This document shows positions 58,109-64,000 of a stretch of DNA of 64,000 nt, piece after piece. Within the stretch, counting starts at the first letter, position 1, and each line of letters starts with the position of its first letter. The translations under genes were made by a program, and so were the position numbers. The stretch covers positions 434,001-498,000 of the forward strand of contig NZ_BJEN01000003.1 in the NCBI RefSeq assembly GCF_008326345.1, given 5' to 3'. A model generated the notes under the pieces. It was given only the letters and a program-made list of their open reading frames with translations, was not told the origin of the DNA and did not search any database. The DNA comes from Cutibacterium modestum (lineage in GTDB: Bacteria; Actinomycetota; Actinomycetes; Propionibacteriales; Propionibacteriaceae).

Positions 58109-59102
58109 TGCGGATGTGGAATCTAGCTGTCTTGGTATTGCGCTCTCGGAAAAGTTGGCTGCGCATGATTCCTTTGGCGGCTGCTTTGCTTATCATGACC
58201 ATCAGCCTCGGAGTAAATCGCTCGATCACTTTGAACTCGGAACAATCGGTAACATCGACGCTCGGAGCCGCCGATGGATCGGTGGATCCGGGATTTTCGG
58301 TTCTTGCTGGATCATCATCTCCAGTCATGCCTACGGGTCGATGGAAAGTACGCCAGGCTAATTCATATCTCGAGGCTCAAGTTTCCGCGAAGGGATTACC
58401 TGAGGAGGTTCCCTATCGAGAATCCCGTATGCCCAGCTCTAATTTCGAGGGAAAATATACTTTAGTCTCGGGAAAATGGCCTACGAAACCTTCAGAAGTG
58501 GTTATTACCTCATCCTTGAGGCGGGAGATTGGTGGGGGGAAGAAACTCGTCCTAGAGCCCGAGAATTACAATCTCTCCGTCGTTGGAACGGTTAGTGCAA
58601 CATTCGATAAATCATCGTGCGAAATCCTAGCTCACCTTGGAACATGACAGGCGTGGCCCCTGACCCGGAAACAGGCTAGAACGTCTGGGTTAAGCGGAAA
58701 TTTCCTCATCTTCTTTACCTCATCCGATCCAGCCGCTACGTGCAGCAAAGTCAATGACGATCTGGGCCCTGATGCTGTCGACACTGGTGCATGTGCTACG
58801 AGAGAGCAACTACTTTCCAAGGAAAAGGAATCGGGACCTCTGTCTGGAAAGAAGATCGTCGAGCAGTATCTGGCGTGGTTCCTCGTCGCCGGTTTGGGGG
58901 CAGGTTTGGCTGCTGCGGCCGCCACGACGTCAGCACGCCGAATTGTCACGCCCCTTACTGCCATGGGTGTGCCACGTCGCAAACTGGCCCTGTCTCTGCG
59001 AGTTATTACGTTGCTCATTAGCGTGTCCACTGCGACAGCAAGCCTGGTTGTGGGAGAGCTGCTGGTTATGGCCATTCGACCGTTGCTGGCCGATAAGTCT
59101 GA

Positions 59103-59124
59103 TAGCCCACTGTTAGCCCACTGT
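59103..59124 (+). repeat. 11-bp perfect tandem duplication inside the permease
   Basis: TAGCCCACTGT occurs twice in tandem. With one copy the frame reads DKSDSPLSPLSLPTISTI and continues open; with two it is shifted by two bases and soon stops. Confidence 0.9.
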
Positions 59125-59614
59125 CACCTCTCTCATTGCCTACGATTAGCACCATTACCTGCCTGGTTACGGCCATTTTGACCACCGCCGTTATGGGTAC
59201 CCCAAGCCGTCATCGGGAACGCAAGATCCATGGCAAGCGCATCAATGTGAAGATGGTCCGCCTACTGGCATGGAGTGGCGCCATCGTGGCCTGCGCCGTC
59301 CTGGTATGGGCTTCGGTAGCGGCGAAGGCTTCGCTGATTTCGGTAGCTGTCATTTCCGTGGCGTCGTCATTGTCGGCAGGCCTGGTGGCACCGTGGTTGC
59401 TAACCTTGGTGTCGCGACATGAGGTCCCACCGGGTCGCTGGCCGGCTGCGTCTCGTGCCCTTCGCTCTCGTGGTTCATGGCATGGGCTGTTCTCGGGACT
59501 CATGGCAGGTCTCATTGCTGCTGCTGCCACAGGTCTGCTTATTGTGGCCTCATTGTTTGCGCAGATGAACGCTACGAGTTCCATTCGATGGTGATATGCG
59601 CGGCGCACACAAAG

Positions 59615-59646
59615 TGCCGATGACATACGGTGCCGATGACATACGG
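59615..59646 (+). repeat. 16-bp perfect tandem duplication inside the permease
   Basis: TGCCGATGACATACGG occurs twice in tandem (59615-59630, 59631-59646). Removal of one copy joins GDMRGAHKVPMTYG to SDSNPTGRSVAWW in one frame. Confidence 0.9.
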
Positions 59647-60400
59647 TTCTGACAGTAATCCTACTGGCAGATCTGTGGCGTGGTGGGCCTTTCATAACGT
59701 GGATGACGTCGCTACTGTTTTTCCCTTGGGTGATGGGCAGCGGCGTCAACTGCAAGCGACCGGAAGCCTGCGGGTCACCACCGATGAACAGACTTCCGAC
59801 ACCGATATCACCGTACCGAGGGATCTTGGCTGGCTTGATCAGATCAAGGTCGTCGGGCACGAAGGTGCTAAACCAGCCAAGTCGGGTGATTCTTCCGTGA
59901 GCAAGGGATTCCTGTATGCCGGCCTGAATCCGAGCCAGGAGGACGTCGCCTACCACTGGGCCCCCACACACCACATCGACTATTCCTATGTTATGGCCCC
60001 AAGAATGGCGCCCAAGGTTCCCCTACCCGCCGCGACCCTCGTGGCGACCGGGCTGTTCACCATCATCACGATCATTATGGCTGGGGCACTGGCCCGGGAC
60101 GAACGCCTGGCTCAAAGACGGCTTACTGCGCACCTTCGACGCCTCGGACTGGCGCCGCGCTGGGTTGACGGCGTGATCTTCTTTCAGGTTGCCATGTCGT
60201 GCGTCGTCGCGGTGGTCGCCGGCATCATGGGGTCGCTGCTGGCCCTGCTGGCCACCAGTCGAGTCATGTCTGGCACCATGGATCTGGCCCACAGCGGATG
60301 GTGGGTTTTGGGGGCCCTGACAGGGGCAGTCATAGTTGGTTCGGTCATCGGTGCGACCATCCACCGTCCCTACTCATGGAACACGACCATCAGTGATTGA

Positions 60401-60748
60401 CGTTTCTTGAGGAATGTGGTCGATTTCGCCAATTGGATTTGTTTGGGTACAGTACTGCCGTTGGCAACGGCCCGACTCGTTCGAGCCCATGATGCGTTTC
60501 AGTTGCTCGATGTGCCCTCAGAGCATGACGGAGCTACTGCTTCCGGACTATTGCATTCACCTGCACAGCAGCTATTCGCCCAGCCATCGAGACAGATAGC
60601 CATCCAGGATTCCATCACCGAGGCCCGTCTTGGGTCCGATGTGCCGCGGTCAGGTTCCGCGACCCCGCGTAGTGGTGCCGCGTTTTTGTGCGCGGTGACG
60701 TCGGTCGCCCCTGGCCAAGGAGTCCGCTGACCACGAGGGAACACCCCA
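60401..60748 (+). other. Intergenic region before the DEAD-box helicase
   Basis: 348 bases with short openings only. None shows a family pattern. The helicase promoter should be here, but I see no clear hexamers. Confidence 0.4.
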
Positions 60749-62809
60749 TTGAGCAACAAAAAACGCAATCCCAAATCTTTCAAGGCCGACGGCACCCCAA
60801 AGCGGCGCTGGACCGCAGCCGAGCGAGCTGCCCGCGGACACAAGCCACGCACTAGGGGCGGAGTCCGCAACGGGCGCACCGATTCCCTTGGCCGCAACTT
60901 CGAGGCATGGGCCCCCTGGGAAGACGTGCGTCGCGACGACGCCGGTGGTAGCAGAGACCGCCGTTTTTCTCAGGACCGACGCAACCATGAGTGGTCTGAT
61001 GGCCGTCATGACCGTCGTTACGACCGCCGTGACTGGGGCCGTCGCGATGACCGCCAGTGGTCCGACGACGGCGAGTTCCGTCCACACAAGTCGCGTCGAC
61101 CGGGAAATCGCGCCAATCGTGATTGGAAGCGTGACGAACGTCGCGGATCCTCGTGGGATCGTGACGAGTGGCGCGGAGACCGTCGTGGACAGCACCGCGA
61201 CCGTGACGACCGCTGGGATCGTCGTGACGGCGGCCGTGGCTTCGACCGTCGGGGTTCTCGGGATTGGCGCGAGGATCGTAACAATTGGCGTGATGATCGT
61301 CGGGATGAGCGCTGGTCAGACCGCTCGGATCACCGCCGCGACGACTGGTCCCGTGACGATCGCGACGACGCCGACAACATGGATTGGAAGGCTACTGAGC
61401 TAACCGATCTCGACGTCACAGCTATTGACCACGAAGGCGGTTTTTCGGCCCTTGGCGTGCCCGACGAAATCGTCGCAGCTCTGGCAAAGATGGGCATAGC
61501 AGCTCCGTTCCGTATCCAGATTGCCGCCATTCCCGACGCTATCGCTGGGCGTGACGTACTGGGCCGCGCTGCGACGGGTTCGGGTAAAACCCTGGCCTTC
61601 GGCGTCCCACTGCTCTCGCGCCTGTCCGCCGCCCCACGCGAGGACAAGCGGCCTCGAGCCCTCATCCTCTCGCCCACTCGTGAGCTGGCCATGCAGATTG
61701 CCGACGTGCTGTCCCCGCTGGCTTCCTCGATGGGCCTGTCGACCATTCTCATCGCTGGTGGTATGAGCTATGGCCCGCAGACCAAGGCTTTTAAGAAGGG
61801 GGTCGATCTTGTCGTCGCCACTCCTGGACGTCTGGTCGACCTGCTGGAGACCGGTGATGCCGACCTTTCCGGTATCGCCGTGACCGTCCTCGACGAGGCC
61901 GATCACATGGCCGAACTCGGGTTCATGGAGGCCGTCGGTTCGATCCTCGATGCCGTTCCGGAAGACGGGCAGCGCCTGCTGTTCTCGGCCACCCTCGACG
62001 GCGCCGTCAACAAGCTTGTCAAACGGTACATGCACGATCCGGTTACCCACGAGGTCGACTCTGATAAGGGCTCGGTCTCGACGATGACCCATCACGCTTT
62101 CCAGATCAAGCCGCACGAGAAGGTGGGGCTGATGTGCGAGATCGCCAACCGTAGCGGTCACACCATCGTCTTCGCCCGGACCCAGCGAGGTGCTTCCCGG
62201 ATGGCCGAACAGCTGCGTGGTGCCGGTGTCATGGCTGGCGCTCTGCACGGCGGCCTCACCCAGGGCGCCCGTGCTCGCGTGTTGGCGGCGTTCAAGGACG
62301 GTTCCCTTCCAGTTCTGGTCGCCACTGACGTCGCGGCTCGAGGAATTGACGTCGATGACGTCACCCTGGTGCTGCAAGTCGATCCGCCGATGAACTCCAA
62401 GGATTACCTGCACCGGTCCGGTCGTACGGCGCGCGCTGGACACGACGGGGCCGTCGTCTCTCTTATCCTGCCGCATCAGCGTCGCACTATGGCTCGTCTA
62501 TACCGTCAGGCCGGGGTGAAACCGGTGGAGGCCCAGGTCATGCTTGGCGACGACCATGTCGCCGAGGTGGCGGGTTGCAGCCCGGCCCTGGGCGCTCCCA
62601 TTGACGAGAAGGATTACGAGGCGCTCGTCGCCCCCAAACAGCAGCGGGGTAAGAAGTCTCGTGACGGCAAGCCTCGTCGCGGTAAAGGCGGGCGCAACCG
62701 CGGTGGACGTGGCTTCGGTGAGGGGCGTCACCGTGGCCACGACTCGCGTGGTCGGGATCGTCGCGACATTGAGGCCAAGTACGGCCGTTCCGGAAACGAC
62801 ACCTGGTGA
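60749..62809 (+). CDS. DEAD-box RNA helicase with long Arg/Asp-rich N-terminal domain
   Basis: A 686-residue helicase. Start TTG 60749 (SNKKRNPKSFKADGTPKRRW). Residues about 45-215 are a low-complexity stretch of RD, RR, DR and W repeats. Then come the Q motif (GIAAPFRIQIAAIPDAIAGRD), motif I ATGSGKT, LSPTRELAMQIAD, ATPGRLVD, VLDEADHM, SAT, the C-terminal ATDVAARGIDV and HRSGRTAR. The C-terminal tail is again Arg/Gly-rich (GRNRGGRGFGEGRHRG). It unwinds RNA in ribosome assembly or decay; the charged tails are likely RNA-binding and disordered (inference). Confidence 0.92.
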   Translation: MSNKKRNPKSFKADGTPKRRWTAAERAARGHKPRTRGGVRNGRTDSLGRNFEAWAPWEDVRRDDAGGSRDRRFSQDRRNHEWSDGRHDRRYDRRDWGRRDDRQWSDDGEFRPHKSRRPGNRANRDWKRDERRGSSWDRDEWRGDRRGQHRDRDDRWDRRDGGRGFDRRGSRDWREDRNNWRDDRRDERWSDRSDHRRDDWSRDDRDDADNMDWKATELTDLDVTAIDHEGGFSALGVPDEIVAALAKMGIAAPFRIQIAAIPDAIAGRDVLGRAATGSGKTLAFGVPLLSRLSAAPREDKRPRALILSPTRELAMQIADVLSPLASSMGLSTILIAGGMSYGPQTKAFKKGVDLVVATPGRLVDLLETGDADLSGIAVTVLDEADHMAELGFMEAVGSILDAVPEDGQRLLFSATLDGAVNKLVKRYMHDPVTHEVDSDKGSVSTMTHHAFQIKPHEKVGLMCEIANRSGHTIVFARTQRGASRMAEQLRGAGVMAGALHGGLTQGARARVLAAFKDGSLPVLVATDVAARGIDVDDVTLVLQVDPPMNSKDYLHRSGRTARAGHDGAVVSLILPHQRRTMARLYRQAGVKPVEAQVMLGDDHVAEVAGCSPALGAPIDEKDYEALVAPKQQRGKKSRDGKPRRGKGGRNRGGRGFGEGRHRGHDSRGRDRRDIEAKYGRSGNDTW

Positions 62810-62821
62810 GTGACCGCTGAG

Positions 62822-63535
62822 TTACCGGGCGGGCAGCGCATAGTTCGGGCATGTCGAGAGCACCCGAACCATCGCGTTGCGCTCCGCCGAGGTGACCCAG
62901 AGATGGTATTTCCGCTTGACAGCAATCTGGCGAGACACGTAGTCACAGCGGTATGGCTTATTCGGTGGTAGCCATGTTGCCGCGTCTCCGGCTCCCTTGT
63001 TCTGGTTGGCCCGTCCCTCGACGGCTAGCAGATTGAGGGGGTCGTTCGCTAATGCTTGACGCCGGTCTATCGGCATCTGCTGAGCCCCAGTGACCCAGGC
63101 ATTCCCGAGCGCGACGACGTGGTCTATCTGTACCACTGCCGATGTATCGCGGCCGCGTCTCCACGTAATCGTCCGTCCCGTATAGGGGTCGTGCAGTTCG
63201 CCGGAGATTATTCGGCACCGGCTGCCGGATTTCAGCTTGGCCTCGACGAGGTCGCGGGCTAAGGCGTCGTCGCGGGTGCCGCAGCCATTATGGCCCCAGG
63301 GGCGAGTGAGGGCAGGATCAGAGTTGTCGCTCCAAGCCGGCCCGAACTGGTCTCGCGAATAGCCGGTCATCGGTGCCCGTCCTTTCACAGGGAGGTCGCC
63401 GAGGGCCTCTGCGGCCTGGCCGTAGGCCGTCGATCCTTCCCGTGGAACAGCGCTGCGGTACACTCCGACGAGCACCAGTGGTGCGACGACGAAGATCCAC
63501 AACCATGCCCATCTGCGTCGCGGCTTCAACGCCAT
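62822..63535 (-). CDS. Secreted or anchored HNH nuclease family protein (DUF1524-type)
   Basis: A 237-residue protein from ATG 63535 behind GGAGGTGA; an upstream opening to 63649 has no ribosome binding site. An N-terminal membrane segment (RRWAWLWIFVVAPLVLVGVYR) is followed by an exported domain with DDALARDLV, CRIISGELHDPYTGRTITW, and the HNH-like VQIDHVVALGNAW...NDPLNLLAVEGRANQNKGAGDAATWLPPN and YRCDYVSRQIAVK. It matches the actinobacterial DUF1524/HNH secreted nuclease family. A role in DNA scavenging or defence is inferred. Confidence 0.85.
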   Translation of the reverse strand: MALKPRRRWAWLWIFVVAPLVLVGVYRSAVPREGSTAYGQAAEALGDLPVKGRAPMTGYSRDQFGPAWSDNSDPALTRPWGHNGCGTRDDALARDLVEAKLKSGSRCRIISGELHDPYTGRTITWRRGRDTSAVVQIDHVVALGNAWVTGAQQMPIDRRQALANDPLNLLAVEGRANQNKGAGDAATWLPPNKPYRCDYVSRQIAVKRKYHLWVTSAERNAMVRVLSTCPNYALPAR

Positions 63536-63711
63536 ATCGTCACCTCCTACAACCTTGTTGGTCAGCGTGATATTTCTGGCGAGATGGTCATGGACGCTAC
63601 ACCACAGGTTTGACCAGATAGAAGGCTTGAAACGGAACACCTGTTCCACTGGATGCCAAGGGGTTGGGACGGCAGGCCCGATGAAAGGTTCGGCGACTAT
63701 CCTGATCCCTT

Positions 63712-64000
63712 GTGGATGATCAGACCAGCCCGCAAGAGCCGATCCCGGAACTCGCCCTCGCAGTTCCGCAGGATGCCTCGAACCTTGCGCGTGCCCTTGA
63801 CCTTGAGGTAGCGACTGTCTCAGCCTGGCTGACCCAGGGCCTTGGCATCGTTGCCCGCTACGGCTCGCGGATCGTCGGCCTCGCCCACCTCGTTGATGAC
63901 GGTGGTCACGCCGAGGTTGCCGATTTGGTCTTCCTCACCCCGGACGATGTCGACGTCATCACAGCCCTCATCAGTGGGTCTGAGCAGATCGCCACGGAGT
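63712..64000 (+). CDS. Hypothetical protein, 5' part (runs off window)
   Basis: An open frame from GTG 63712 (DDQTSPQEPIPELALAVPQDASNLARALDLEVATVSAWLTQGLG...) to the end of the window without a stop, 96 codons. The codon use is GC-rich at third positions and looks coding. It contains IVARYGSRIVGLAHLVDDGG and EVADLVFLTPDDVDVITALIS. No family recognised. Upstream starts cannot be excluded. Confidence 0.6.
   Translation, partial: MDDQTSPQEPIPELALAVPQDASNLARALDLEVATVSAWLTQGLGIVARYGSRIVGLAHLVDDGGHAEVADLVFLTPDDVDVITALISGSEQIATE

Larger units (their letters stand above)
58108..60400 (+). pseudogene. FtsX-type ABC permease, broken by a nonsense codon, two tandem duplications and an indel
   Basis: Intact length would be about 750 residues. 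ATG 58108 gives RMWNLAVLVLRSRKSWLRMIPLAAALLIMTISLG and an extracellular domain. TGA at 58645-58647 interrupts it, but the same frame continues (QAWPLTRKQARTSG, then EQYLAWFLVAGLGAGLAAAAATTSARR). An 11-bp tandem duplication at 59103-59124 shifts the frame. Next comes a segment with membrane helices (LLAWSGAIVACAVLVWAS), then a small shift near 59590 and a 16-bp tandem duplication at 59615-59646. The last frame (59630-60400) holds another domain and three membrane helices ending near 60400. Removing one copy of each duplication restores frame at each point. Confidence 0.88.

Overview
The window reads as a chromosomal stretch of a high-GC actinobacterium, most likely Cutibacterium (Propionibacterium) acnes or a very close relative. 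This is an inference from gene content: an actinobacterial S10-spc-alpha ribosomal cluster, tandem secreted lipases of the C. acnes type, an Fe/Mn superoxide dismutase, mannosyltransferases of the PimC/MgtA kind and a DtxR-type iron box. No database was searched. I saw no rRNA, tRNA or CRISPR array.

Layout. Positions 1-22.3 kb hold the ribosomal protein supercluster, all on the + strand: the end of rplD, then rplW-rplB-rpsS-rplV-rpsC-rplP-rpmC-rpsQ; a 1.6 kb interruption; rplN-rplX-rplE-rpsZ-rpsH-rplF-rplR-rpsE-rpmD-rplO; a lipoprotein and two minus-strand membrane proteins; secY-adk-map; infA-rpmJ-rpsM-rpsK-rpsD-rpoA-rplQ. Positions 22.4-24.3 kb hold a PimC-like glycosyltransferase and a small exported protein. 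Positions 24.3-31.8 kb (minus strand) are a decayed glycan-utilisation locus: a giant secreted GH35-GH20-CBM32 glycosidase with four frameshifts, and a sugar-type MFS transporter with several. Positions 32-43 kb hold sodA, an ABC-2 type exporter, an SDR oxidoreductase, an ECF transporter (S, double ATPase, T) and trmB-truA-methyltransferase. Positions 42.7-44.2 kb hold two small genes with DtxR-like boxes. Positions 45-56.8 kb hold rplM-rpsI, glmM, coaA, two tandem lipases (one frameshifted in a C6 tract), glmS, acpS, a fused NAD(P)HX repair enzyme and a mannosyltransferase. Positions 57-60.4 kb hold an AT-richer unit: a small secreted peptidase-inhibitor-like protein, an ABC ATPase and a wrecked FtsX-type permease. 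Positions 60.7-64 kb hold a DEAD-box helicase with a long Arg/Asp-rich N-terminus, a secreted HNH nuclease and a partial ORF.

The most notable hidden element is in the gap between rpsQ and rplN. Joined reading frames there spell a radical SAM enzyme of the peptide-modifying kind, with a CX3CX2C motif, a GGD motif and a C-terminal YPCC motif. It is broken by three in-frame TGA codons and a frameshift. The S10 operon ends in a strong terminator before it, and a new promoter candidate lies before rplN.

A common theme is accessory functions decaying inside an intact housekeeping backbone: a radical SAM maturase, a glycosidase with its transporter, a lipase and an ABC permease. In the permease two breaks are short perfect tandem duplications (11 and 16 bp) that restore the frame when one copy is removed. 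That is hard to explain as sequencing error and supports genuine decay.
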